A stretch of DNA of 38,689 nt from Candidatus Poseidoniales archaeon (GTDB lineage: Archaea > Thermoplasmatota > Poseidoniia > Poseidoniales > Thalassarchaeaceae). Below the pieces are notes generated by a model. It was not told the DNA's origin. It worked only from the letters and a program-made list of their open reading frames with translations, and did no database searches. Where the stretch lies: contig DUDF01000025.1 of the NCBI GenBank assembly GCA_012959435.1, positions 1 to 38,689 of the forward strand, given 5' to 3'. The position numbers and the translations under genes were made by a program. Shown here one piece after another: positions 7,951 through 15,846 of this stretch; positions within the stretch are counted from its first letter, which is position 1; each line of letters begins with the position of its first letter.

Positions 7951-9048
7951 TTGGCCAAGGAGGCGAAGGTGAAAAGAGCCCGCTTTGACGGAATGATTCT
8001 TTCGGGTTGGCAACGTTTCTCCAATGCTCTATTAGGTGGATTTTTACGTAAAAAGGTACGTGAAGACGTAGTACTTCAGAAAACTCTGTTGCAGGCAGAT
8101 ATTCGTATTATGCCTGAAGTTTACAAAGCTACAGCAATAATGTCCACCATAGTTGCTTTTGGTATTTTTATTGGAATTTTAGTTTTGGCATTGTTGCCTG
8201 AAATCGGTGCATTTGCGTTGTGGGAGAATATGCAAAACCCTGAGTCAATTTATCCTTGCATTGATTGGGCATTCTGGAATTCCAATGATATCGATCCAAG
8301 TTTAGATTGGAGTGGAGAGGGTCCAGATGGGGCAGTAGTTACTTACGGCGGATGCCCTCATTATACAACAAAAGTAGTTTCTGGTTCGATGAGATTCGGA
8401 TTGATTGCAGTTTGTGGTTTCTTTGGTCCATGGTTCTCATACAAGCATTTCTTGGGTGCTGCAGATCGACGTAAGAAAGAGCGCTCAGAAGCGCTTGAGA
8501 AGTATCTTCCATACGCTGCATCGTACACAGCAGCAATGTCTGCGGCCAACGCAACCCCTGCAAACATCTTCAAATCGTTAGCGTTGAATGAGGATATTTA
8601 CGGGGATATCGCTTATGATTCGGCAATGATTTATCGAGATATCACTTTACTTGGAATGGACTTAGTGACTGCTATCAGACTTTCAGTTGGCCGCGCAGCA
8701 TCCCCCTGGGTGTCAGAATTTTTCCAAGGCATGGTGGGCACGCTATCGTCGGGAGGTAGTTTGAAAATTTATTTCCTAAATAGGGCAGAGCATTACATGC
8801 GTGAAAACCGTACTAGGATGAGTGTCTTCCTTGAGACATTAGCAATGATGGCGGAGTCATATGTTGTGGTGGCTGTAGCGATGCCTCTGTTCTTGATTGT
8901 AATGTTAGTCATTATGTTCTGGGTGTCTGGTTCTGGTTCGCAAATTTCCGAAACTATGGTTTATGGAGTTGTACTCGGTGTGTTGCCGATGATTCACATC
9001 GCCTATTCCGGATTAATTTGGCTGATGAGCAAAGAGATGGATATGTGA
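7951..9048 (+). CDS. FlaJ/TadC-type pilus platform membrane protein 1
   Basis: Inner-membrane platform protein of a type II secretion/type IV pilus system (T2SSF domain). TTG start at 7951 with GAGGTG seven bases upstream. In 365 residues: a basic cytoplasmic start, a first hydrophobic helix (about 50-75), a loop of about 65 residues with two cysteines that probably lies outside, a second helix (about 143-162), a cytoplasmic helical T2SSF domain (about 165-300) with an ERSEALEKYLPYAASYTAAM start, and two C-terminal helices (about 300-328 and 335-358). The next gene encodes a second protein of the same class, so the pair may form a heteromeric platform. Confidence 0.85.
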   Translation: MAKEAKVKRARFDGMILSGWQRFSNALLGGFLRKKVREDVVLQKTLLQADIRIMPEVYKATAIMSTIVAFGIFIGILVLALLPEIGAFALWENMQNPESIYPCIDWAFWNSNDIDPSLDWSGEGPDGAVVTYGGCPHYTTKVVSGSMRFGLIAVCGFFGPWFSYKHFLGAADRRKKERSEALEKYLPYAASYTAAMSAANATPANIFKSLALNEDIYGDIAYDSAMIYRDITLLGMDLVTAIRLSVGRAASPWVSEFFQGMVGTLSSGGSLKIYFLNRAEHYMRENRTRMSVFLETLAMMAESYVVVAVAMPLFLIVMLVIMFWVSGSGSQISETMVYGVVLGVLPMIHIAYSGLIWLMSKEMDM

Positions 9049-9062
9049 GAGGGGGGTGAAAT

Positions 9063-10607
9063 ATGGCAAGAAGAAGCAAGAAAAAGAATATTCGCGTTGA
9101 CCTTGATTTCCCAAAGGACGATAATACCCGACGTAATTTCCTTATGATTTCAATTTCATCAGCCCTAATCGGGATTGTATTACTCGCCTTTTGGGCTACT
9201 AATGCAAGCCTAGTTTTCGGAGTATTAGCTCCTGCCCCAGCAAATGGTAACCCAGTATTCATTAACACAGCGTGTGGCTTTGATCCAAATATGGCGTTGC
9301 CAGATTATACACAAAATGAGACTTGTTTCTTTACCAAAGAAAGAATTTCTACTCAATCAATGGAAGTTGAGTGGGATAATGTGAAGGGACCGGGGAGAGG
9401 GCAAGAGTTTGATGTTACAGGTATTGCACCTGAGAGATTAGGTACACTTTCTCATCCACCTCAAGAAATGCGAATGTCATGTGTTGCGAAAGCCGACGAG
9501 GATTTCCCGTTTACAATACAAATATGGGAACCGTCTGCAGGTGGTGGTCTTGGGACCTCTTATTCGGTTAATGCTGTCACTAATCAAGAGGGTGAATGTT
9601 ACTTAGAAGTCATGAATGCCCTTCCTGGTGAAGGATGGGAGATATGGCTTCAGTTTGATAGAAGTATGCCTCGAATGAAAGAGTTTACACTTACAATTGA
9701 GGTTGATACTTACGATGGCATTCCTGATTGGATGAATAACAAAAATCAATTTATTGGGCCAGAAGTAAACCTTGGTCCATTCAACCTAAGGCCGTTAATT
9801 TTCATCAACTTCTTCGGCTATGGTTTTATTTTCCTCGTTTATCCTGGTGCTGTATACTGGGATAAAAAGATGAAAGCAATTAATGCAATGGAAGAGAAAT
9901 TCCCTGACTTCCTTCGTGATTTAGCAGAATATTGGAAAGGAGGATTGTCAATGACATTAGCGGTTAGAACATTGGCTAATTCAGAATATGGGGCACTCAA
10001 TGATGAAGTTCAGAAAATGTCCCAGCAATTATCATGGGGTGTAGCGTTTGGAGATGTGATTGTTTTGTTTGCTGAAAGGGTAGGGACTCCACTAGTCAAA
10101 CGAGCAATTAGTTTGATTGGTGAGGCCAACAGAGCTGGTGGAAAAATTTCTGATATCTTAGTCACTGCTGCTAATGATAGTCGAGAAATTAAATTCCTAG
10201 AAGGTGAAAGAGAACGAGCAATTGCCTCATATATTGCAGTTATTTGGACCTCATATTTCGTTTTCCTAGGGGTTATTGTTGTTCTTGCGAAGGTTTTCAT
10301 CCCAGCAATTTCGTCAGCAAATTCAGGTGATGATAGTGCCCAAATTGGAAACATGGTAATTCGCGCAATTGACCCACTGTTCTTCCTAGTTGTGTTTTTC
10401 TACGGTGTAAGCGCGCAGGGTCTAGGTAACGGGGCGATGGCTGGATTAATGGCTACAGGTAGGCTTTCTAGTGGCATGAAGCACGCAGGAATGATGCTAA
10501 TGATTTCAACGATTGCGTTTAATTTCGTAGCATTTTCACCTGATTTGTTAGGTGTTCCGGGAGATATGGGTTTGAATCCTTCACTTGGCTACTTTTCTCC
10601 AGGGTGA
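9063..10607 (+). CDS. FlaJ/TadC-type pilus platform membrane protein 2 with large N-terminal extracytoplasmic domain
   Basis: Second T2SSF-type platform protein, 514 residues, ATG at 9063 preceded by GGGGGGTGA. A basic start and one hydrophobic helix (about 30-57) lead into an unusual soluble insertion of about 180 residues with four cysteines (in TACGFD, ETCFF, MSCVAK and GECYLE contexts), predicted to lie outside the membrane. A second helix (about 242-262), the conserved cytoplasmic region (FPDFLRDLAEYWKGGLSMTL and KRAISLIGEANRAGGKISDI) and C-terminal helices follow. The insertion is much larger than in classic FlaJ and could contact the pilins. It follows the first platform gene by 14 bases and precedes the pilin-like gene by six. 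Confidence 0.85.
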   Translation: MARRSKKKNIRVDLDFPKDDNTRRNFLMISISSALIGIVLLAFWATNASLVFGVLAPAPANGNPVFINTACGFDPNMALPDYTQNETCFFTKERISTQSMEVEWDNVKGPGRGQEFDVTGIAPERLGTLSHPPQEMRMSCVAKADEDFPFTIQIWEPSAGGGLGTSYSVNAVTNQEGECYLEVMNALPGEGWEIWLQFDRSMPRMKEFTLTIEVDTYDGIPDWMNNKNQFIGPEVNLGPFNLRPLIFINFFGYGFIFLVYPGAVYWDKKMKAINAMEEKFPDFLRDLAEYWKGGLSMTLAVRTLANSEYGALNDEVQKMSQQLSWGVAFGDVIVLFAERVGTPLVKRAISLIGEANRAGGKISDILVTAANDSREIKFLEGERERAIASYIAVIWTSYFVFLGVIVVLAKVFIPAISSANSGDDSAQIGNMVIRAIDPLFFLVVFFYGVSAQGLGNGAMAGLMATGRLSSGMKHAGMMLMISTIAFNFVAFSPDLLGVPGDMGLNPSLGYFSPG

Positions 10608-10613
10608 TAGTCA

Positions 10614-11075
10614 ATGAATCAGCGACAGCTATCAAAAAACCCATTTGGACAAGTCCATGTATTGGAGATGTTAACACTTTTCTGGCTATTTTTCATGTCA
10701 GCAACTTTCATCTTGCAACTAGAGATTCCTGATCCTATTTCAGCATCTTCAGATGGTCAATTACAATTGGCTGCAGAAGATGCATTTATTCAGCAGATGG
10801 GAGTAGTAGCTGACGACCCAACAAGTCACAATAATCAACTTGCAGAAAGCCTTTCAGCAGGTGATTTGGATGGTACCTGTAATGAATTATTACAAGGGTT
10901 GCCAGGGCAAGTTCAGGGTAATTGTTGGGTCGCTAAAAATGAGGGTGATTTGGCTAGATATGGCCAAGGCAGTACGCCTGATGGTAGAACCCTAAGTGTT
11001 CACAAGTTGGTTGGAGACACTGGCGATATATGGACGGTTTCTCTTCAAGTATGGTATGTTGGTGGAGGTGCCTAA
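10614..11075 (+). CDS. Pilin-like small exported protein 1
   Basis: No family recognised by name. The 153 residues begin with a short polar stretch, then PFGQVHVLEMLTLFWLFFMS, a hydrophobic helix directly after a Gly-Gln pair. This is the layout of archaeal class III (prepilin) signal peptides, where cleavage occurs before Gln and the helix remains as the pilin stalk. The rest is a small polar domain with two cysteines (GTCNELL and GNCWVAK) that may form a disulfide. Placement right after the platform genes supports a pilus subunit or minor pilin. The consensus is not exact, so the cleavage site is tentative. Its stop codon overlaps the start of the next gene (TAATG). Confidence 0.7.
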   Translation: MNQRQLSKNPFGQVHVLEMLTLFWLFFMSATFILQLEIPDPISASSDGQLQLAAEDAFIQQMGVVADDPTSHNNQLAESLSAGDLDGTCNELLQGLPGQVQGNCWVAKNEGDLARYGQGSTPDGRTLSVHKLVGDTGDIWTVSLQVWYVGGGA

Positions 11076-11509
11076 TGATGAGGCGGATACATGATAACTC
11101 TGGTCAAATGTTGTTGGCAACTGGCATTATTTTGATGCTATCACTTCTAGCCATGGCTTGGTTTGGAGTTTCTGTTGCTTCACTTGGTGACCCTTATGAT
11201 ACTAGCAGTGGTGAAGTTTTAGAGGTCACGGATTCCTTTACCCAAGTTTGGCAACCAACTGTCGAGAATCGAAGTAGTACTTTGGTAGCCGATGGTGCTG
11301 ATTGGCAAGAAGCAATTGATGCAGCAGCGAATTCAACATCTGCCGACCTAATGCGTCACGGTGAGCATCGTGGCGTGGAGATAATATTGAGTGATATTGG
11401 TGCTACAAATAATAGCGGTATATTCACCATCACTTGTGAGGTTGGCATCGCTGACCGTGGAGCCCGTCTGAAAACAACTTCTTATTCTGTGGTCATTGAC
11501 CTAACATGA
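11075..11509 (+). CDS. Pilin-like small exported protein 2
   Basis: From the ATG at 11075, which shares one base with the upstream stop, the protein has 144 residues. The start MMRRIHDNSGQMLLATGIIL gives a positively charged tip, a Gly-Gln pair and then a long hydrophobic helix, again the archaeal prepilin layout. The mature part is Ser/Thr/Asp-rich, without a recognised domain, ending ARLKTTSYSVVIDL. The frame is open further upstream to 11030, but that would overlap the previous gene. It converges on the AlkB-like gene with one base between the stop codons. Function as a pilin is inferred from context. Confidence 0.7.
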   Translation: MMRRIHDNSGQMLLATGIILMLSLLAMAWFGVSVASLGDPYDTSSGEVLEVTDSFTQVWQPTVENRSSTLVADGADWQEAIDAAANSTSADLMRHGEHRGVEIILSDIGATNNSGIFTITCEVGIADRGARLKTTSYSVVIDLT

Positions 11510-11510
11510 C

Positions 11511-12539
11511 TCAGTCTTTTACAGATGCTAAAAGACGTGGTGCCATTATTCGCTTCCAAAGAGGAGGCAACATACATGGCCAAAAGATTGCAAAGTAACC
11601 GGAAGGAAGAGTAGGTGCATTCTCATAGGGTTCCAATTTCCAAAATGGTTTGCTTGCCTCTAGATGGTGTGCTGGATGGAGAGTTAATTCAAATAAAGTC
11701 CAACGTGAAAGCCGCTTCAGAGTTTGCCATGAATGCATTTCAGTTTGCTTTTCATCGACTTCTCGTCGTAAACCATAATGGCGGATGTAATTGACATATT
11801 CTAGTAAGAAAATGCTGATGGCAGCTTGGTAAAGGATAGCGATTGCCACCCAGTTACCAGCAAACCAGTAAACAATGCCGATGAATGTAGATTCTATGAT
11901 GAGTCCTTTGAAGACTGGATTGAAAACAAATAAAGTTGATTTTTCACGCTTCTGCAATCGTCGTTTTTCAATTTTCCAAGCGCTTGTAAACTGTCCTGGA
12001 ACTGTTTGCAAAAGATGAAACCACAATCCCTTACCTGGTGGTGCGCTAGCAGCATCTTTCACGGTTGCAACATTTTTGTGATGATTGTAATTATGCTCAG
12101 TTGTGAAGTGAAGATAGAAAGCGAATATTAGATTCATTCTTGCAAGTAACCAAGTGAAAGAGTGTGGTTTAGTGTGCCCGAGTTCATGTCCGACAACTAT
12201 CCCTGAAACACCACACGCTATGCCAGTAGAAAATCCAGCTAACCATAGTGATGGGGCGTTACCAACAAGGAATGCATGGTAAGCCAAAGTTGCGAGAATA
12301 ATTGGGTTTAGCAGGGCATGGAGAATGAGAATGGTTCGAAATGGTGTATCATTTGTTGGAGGTGATGTAGATTGTGTAGATTGCCCTGAAAAGTGATCAA
12401 CAATGGGGAATATCACTAAAGAAATGAAAATAGTTAGACCAGCGAGTGGTCCACCGAGAAGGTTTCCAATTATTGCTGAAATGGGAATAATAAAACTAGC
12501 AAGATATGGATACCATGGTCTTGTTTTTTCTCCAACCAT
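11511..12539 (-). CDS. AlkB-like membrane di-iron hydroxylase/desaturase
   Basis: Integral membrane non-heme di-iron oxygenase of the AlkB/XylM side of the fatty acid desaturase-hydroxylase superfamily. From the ATG at 12539 (GGTGA upstream, four bases after the kinase stop) it has 342 residues. The histidine boxes are all present: HELGHTKPH (118-126), TEHNYNHHKNVAT (147-159), NYIRHYGL (250-257) and LTLHPAHH (285-292), followed by a Pro-rich TLPSGY typical of AlkB. Paired hydrophobic helices surround them. AlkB oxidises alkane termini with O2 and a rubredoxin-type donor; no rubredoxin gene is visible nearby. The substrate is not proven; xylene-type or fatty acyl substrates are alternatives. 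A longer start at 12572 would overlap the kinase gene. Confidence 0.82.
   Translation of the reverse strand: MVGEKTRPWYPYLASFIIPISAIIGNLLGGPLAGLTIFISLVIFPIVDHFSGQSTQSTSPPTNDTPFRTILILHALLNPIILATLAYHAFLVGNAPSLWLAGFSTGIACGVSGIVVGHELGHTKPHSFTWLLARMNLIFAFYLHFTTEHNYNHHKNVATVKDAASAPPGKGLWFHLLQTVPGQFTSAWKIEKRRLQKREKSTLFVFNPVFKGLIIESTFIGIVYWFAGNWVAIAILYQAAISIFLLEYVNYIRHYGLRREVDEKQTEMHSWQTLKRLSRWTLFELTLHPAHHLEASKPFWKLEPYENAPTLPSGYFAIFWPCMLPPLWKRIMAPRLLASVKD
11514..11536. terminator. Hairpin shared by convergent pilin-like and AlkB-like genes
   Basis: Perfect 8-bp inverted repeat GTCTTTTA-cagatgc-TAAAAGAC, immediately after the plus-strand stop and inside the last codons of the minus-strand gene. The T-run arms could end transcription from both sides. 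Confidence 0.45.
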
Positions 12540-12543
12540 GTTT

Positions 12544-13179
12544 TCACCGTAGTTTGTACCATTCTTCATCAAATTGTTGTCTCAATTTCTCAACAAACTC
12601 TCCTTGAAGATGTGTGTCAATTACTTTCCAGTTCACACCCTTGGCTCTGGTAATTAGCGCTGTTTGGATTGCACGAATTCGCTCAAAAGATGCGAGGTAT
12701 CGAGATGCACCTCGATGAGTATTTACTTCCCGTTCCTCAATTCTTTCTTGGTGTATACTAGCGTTATCAATTGTCAATGTCAATCCGATTGCAACGCCAC
12801 CTTGGTTTTTCCAGTCCGCTAGGATTCTATTTGATGGGATAATATGGGCGCCTTCAACGATTAAGTCAATCCCTTCCCGGCGAGCCCGTGATATTACTGC
12901 TTCAAGCCCTGCCTCAACTGCTGAACAAGCATCTAGCCAGTCAGTAGCAGAATCACCTGTTACTCCGCTTGAAAAAGTAGATCTGAATAAAGCGGGGCTT
13001 TCCGAAGGTGTTGTGGCTGTACGAAGGACCTCTCTAACGGTGTCACTACCAGCAATTCTATCGAATTTTAGAGCAGATGCAACTTGAGTAGCGAGGGTTG
13101 ATTTCCCAACTCCTGAAACACCCGAAATCAACAATAAGCGAGGGGCACGGTTGGTTATACCACCTGTCATCTTGTTCAT
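12544..13179 (-). CDS. P-loop kinase resembling archaeal 2-phosphoglycerate kinase
   Basis: A 211-residue P-loop protein. LLISGVSGVGKSTLATQVAS (15-34) is the Walker A region, followed by AGSDTVREVLRT. The middle has SAVEAGLEAVISRARREGID then LIVEGAHIIPS, and the C-terminal part has RYLASFERIRAIQ. This order resembles the kinase domain of archaeal 2-phosphoglycerate kinase (cyclic 2,3-diphosphoglycerate synthesis), but here it is the short stand-alone form. The real substrate could be another small metabolite. It lies 45 bases after the aldehyde dehydrogenase gene and 4 bases before the AlkB-like gene, so the three are probably one transcript. Confidence 0.7.
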   Translation of the reverse strand: MNKMTGGITNRAPRLLLISGVSGVGKSTLATQVASALKFDRIAGSDTVREVLRTATTPSESPALFRSTFSSGVTGDSATDWLDACSAVEAGLEAVISRARREGIDLIVEGAHIIPSNRILADWKNQGGVAIGLTLTIDNASIHQERIEEREVNTHRGASRYLASFERIRAIQTALITRAKGVNWKVIDTHLQGEFVEKLRQQFDEEWYKLR

Positions 13180-13224
13180 CCCTTGAATTACTAACAGCCT
13201 CTTTACCGTATAGACGCTTTGACT

Positions 13225-14640
13225 TCAGCGTTGAATCGCCTTCAATTCTAGGAATTCCTGCAATCCGTGAATACCTAGTTCTCTGCCATTCCCTGACATC
13301 TTGTAACCACCAAATGGTGCTGAGATATTGAAAGGCCCTCCATTGATGCTGACTTGTCCTGTTCGCATATTTTTTGCAAAAGAAATCGCTCTTTCCTCAT
13401 TTTCAGACCAAACCCCCCCTGAAAGTCCATACTCCGAATCATTGGCTAGAGCCAGAGCCTCTTCTTCACTGCTGTAAGTTGTGATGGTGAGTAGTGGACC
13501 AAATACTTCTTCATTCCAAATCTTCATGTCAGGAGTCACATCTGCAAATGCAGTTGGTTTGACGAAAAATCCAACCTCAAGTCCGTCAGGCATTCCCTCA
13601 CCACCTGATAGTAGAGTAGCACCTTCTGAAATACCGCTAGCGATGAAATCACTAACACTTGCTTGTTGTCTTGCTGATGCCATTGGGCCGCAACGTGTGC
13701 TTTCATCAAGTGGGTCTCCAGCGGTGAAGCCAGCGACTCGGCTAGTGATGATTTCAATGATTTCCTCCTTTTTATTTTCAGGTATAATGAGTCGAGTTAG
13801 AGCAGAACAGGTTTGACCAGAATTAGCAAAACACGCGCCAACTGATGATTTTGCTGCTCTAACGATGTTGGCATCATCTAAAATGACATTTGCGCTTTTA
13901 CCACCAAGTTCGAGTGTAACTCGCTTTACAGATGGTGCTGCTGCCTGACTTACTCTGACTCCTGCAGAAGTTGAACCGGTGAATGATACCATATCTACGT
14001 CAGGATGACTTGAAAGATATTCACCAACTTCAGATCCGTGGCCGCTTACTAGATTGAAAACACCAGCAGGTAATCCAATCTCATCAATAATTTCAGCCAA
14101 AATGAAGGCATTTAGGGGAGCCTCTTTGGATGGTTTTAGCACCATTGTACAACCAGCAGCAATTGCTGGAGCAACCTTACCAATAATCTGGTGAAGGGGG
14201 AAATTCCACGGGGTGATAAATGCGCATACTCCCACTGGCTCCTTGACGATTAGAGAATTACGGACCTCTTCTTCCCACTCAAAGTCCTCCAACATCTTGG
14301 CGTACGAGCGGGCCACCACACGAGGGGTTCCAACCATCGCCATTCTGCTGTATCCAATTGGTGTGCCAACTTCTGCAGTGATAAGTTGGGAGAGTTCTTC
14401 ACCTCGGTCTTTGAAAGCTGCTGAAAGCGCGTTCAGATATCCAACCCTATCTTCAATGGAACTTTGTGACCATGAATGAAATGCTGTGGATGCGGCATTT
14501 ACTGCTGAATCCACATCTGCTTGGGAACCAACCGGAACTGAACCGATGACTTGTTCAGTGGCAGGGTTAACAACTTCAATTTCACCCTCGCCGCTTGCAG
14601 CAACCCATTCTCCATTGATGTAGAGTTCCTCTCTGTTCAT
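13225..14640 (-). CDS. NAD(P)-dependent aldehyde dehydrogenase
   Basis: Oxidises an aldehyde to an acid through a thiohemiacetal on an active cysteine. From the ATG at 14640 there are 471 residues, the usual family length. Seen in order: ELYINGEWV (4-12), FITPWNFPLHQIIGKVAPAI with the cofactor-binding WNFP, VLKPSKEAP, SFTGSTSAGVRVSQ (Rossmann glycine), VTLELGGKSANVI (general-base Glu), NSGQTCSALTRL (nucleophilic Cys), and EEVFGPLLTI. The frame is open to 14718, but family homology starts near 14640. Substrate is not visible. Being upstream of the AlkB-like gene, it could oxidise aldehydes from that enzyme; the BoxB-like neighbourhood offers a semialdehyde as an alternative. Confidence 0.93.
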   Translation of the reverse strand: MNREELYINGEWVAASGEGEIEVVNPATEQVIGSVPVGSQADVDSAVNAASTAFHSWSQSSIEDRVGYLNALSAAFKDRGEELSQLITAEVGTPIGYSRMAMVGTPRVVARSYAKMLEDFEWEEEVRNSLIVKEPVGVCAFITPWNFPLHQIIGKVAPAIAAGCTMVLKPSKEAPLNAFILAEIIDEIGLPAGVFNLVSGHGSEVGEYLSSHPDVDMVSFTGSTSAGVRVSQAAAPSVKRVTLELGGKSANVILDDANIVRAAKSSVGACFANSGQTCSALTRLIIPENKKEEIIEIITSRVAGFTAGDPLDESTRCGPMASARQQASVSDFIASGISEGATLLSGGEGMPDGLEVGFFVKPTAFADVTPDMKIWNEEVFGPLLTITTYSSEEEALALANDSEYGLSGGVWSENEERAISFAKNMRTGQVSINGGPFNISAPFGGYKMSGNGRELGIHGLQEFLELKAIQR

Positions 14641-14711
14641 CATGTGGTGCGCCACAGTGCAATCTCTTATGGTTTCATGCATTTCAAGAAGGGTAACCTC
14701 AACGGCCACCC

Positions 14712-15494
14712 ATGGCACTCAGTGTTGAACGGCTAGACGGCGGTGTTGCATTAGTCACTCTAACTGCAGAATCTGCTCAAAATGCTTTCAGTATTGAGGC
14801 GATGAAAACAATTTCAGAAACTATCAATTCACTAATTGATGACGAAGAAATTTGTGCATTCGTACTGACAGGCACTGGTAAGTTTTTCTGTGCTGGGGCC
14901 GATATAAATGAATTTAGAGAATGCTTTGATGATGGTACAATATCTGATTTAGTGCAGGGGTTAACGGACATTTTGCATCCTTTAATGGTTAGAATCCGAC
15001 AATCAGATACCGTTTATGTAGCGGCGATGAATGGGGCAGCAGCAGGTGGTGGATTGGGTCTTGCATTAGCAGCTGATTATCGCATTGCCATTCCACAAAC
15101 CAAAATCGCTGCTGCTTTCTTCTCACTTGGATTAAGCCCTGATGGCGGCACTACGTGGTTACTACCTCGGCTTGTTGGTCAGCAGAGGGCTAAGAAGTTC
15201 TTTTTCAATAATGAAACATGGTCCGGTGAAGAAGCGTTGAAACTAGGAGTAATTGATGAAGTTGCTGAACCCAGCGATTTGATTTTGCGTTCCCTTAAAG
15301 TTGCAATCTCGTGGGGTAAGTGGGCTAAATCTAGTCGAGCGGGAACTAAGCAATTACTAGATAGCCAGTCCTACAATGATTTTGAGACTCAACTCAGCCG
15401 TGAGCAGGCAGCAATCGTGAAGGCAAGTCAAACAGAAGATTTTTCAGAAGGTGTTGACGCATTTCTTGAAAAGCGCAATCCAGATTTTCAATGA
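14712..15494 (+). CDS. PaaG-like crotonase (acyl-CoA isomerase type)
   Basis: Crotonase-fold enzyme of 260 residues, ATG at 14712. It has FFCAGADINEF (58-68, oxyanion hole), MNGAAAGGGLGLALAADYRI (106-125) and LGLSPDGGTTWLLPRLVG (139-156). The first catalytic Glu position of hydratases is Gly here (Gly116), and the second region reads SPDGG with Asp144. That pattern is typical of PaaG, the 1,2-epoxyphenylacetyl-CoA isomerase, and of some enoyl-CoA isomerases. So it is probably an isomerase rather than a hydratase. It is divergent from the aldehyde dehydrogenase (71 bases between preferred starts) and converges on the 3-hydroxyacyl-CoA dehydrogenase operon. Confidence 0.85.
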   Translation: MALSVERLDGGVALVTLTAESAQNAFSIEAMKTISETINSLIDDEEICAFVLTGTGKFFCAGADINEFRECFDDGTISDLVQGLTDILHPLMVRIRQSDTVYVAAMNGAAAGGGLGLALAADYRIAIPQTKIAAAFFSLGLSPDGGTTWLLPRLVGQQRAKKFFFNNETWSGEEALKLGVIDEVAEPSDLILRSLKVAISWGKWAKSSRAGTKQLLDSQSYNDFETQLSREQAAIVKASQTEDFSEGVDAFLEKRNPDFQ

Positions 15495-15496
15495 AT

Positions 15497-15511
15497 ATTG
15501 AATTCTTCAAT
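15497..15511. terminator. Small hairpin between convergent genes
   Basis: ATTGAA-TTC-TTCAAT, a perfect 6-bp stem with three-base loop, in the 22-base gap between the PaaG-like crotonase and the small gene coming from the right. AT-rich and short, so only a candidate bidirectional terminator. Confidence 0.3.
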
Positions 15512-15516
15512 TTCAA

Positions 15517-15846
15517 TCAGTAAAGGTAGCGTGCTGCGTGGCAACGACCAATTAATTCACTAATCAATGGTATTTTGGAGTCATCTTCATCTCGAAACTT
15601 GAAAGTGACCCGTCCAGATTTCCTCACCAACAAAGACGATGGAATTAGGTCGGGAAGATATGCACTCGGAAGTACAAAAACACTCACGTGCGAGTGAAAA
15701 GCCACAACATTACAGAAAGAACGCCCATCCTCACGAGTAAGCCGAAAGTCACCAACTTCATCTCTTTTAACTCTAAGTCCAAGGGTATTTTCCTTAACTT
15801 GTTCAACCAATAATGACCAAAGATAGAGCATTTGTTCATGCGCCAT
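15517..15846 (-). CDS. Small conserved-looking protein, unknown function
   Basis: About 109 residues from the ATG at 15846; a longer in-frame start at 15867 overlaps the upstream gene more. No family is firmly recognised. The C-terminal half (VVAFHSHVSVFVLPSAYLPD, then SGRVTFKFRDEDDSK) looks like alternating strands and helices. It is loosely reminiscent of DUF1801/YdhG-type small proteins that clamp small molecules, but I would not rely on it. It overlaps the end of the 3-hydroxyacyl-CoA dehydrogenase by 11 bases and is the last gene of that operon. Confidence 0.6.
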   Translation of the reverse strand: MAHEQMLYLWSLLVEQVKENTLGLRVKRDEVGDFRLTREDGRSFCNVVAFHSHVSVFVLPSAYLPDLIPSSLLVRKSGRVTFKFRDEDDSKIPLISELIGRCHAARYLY

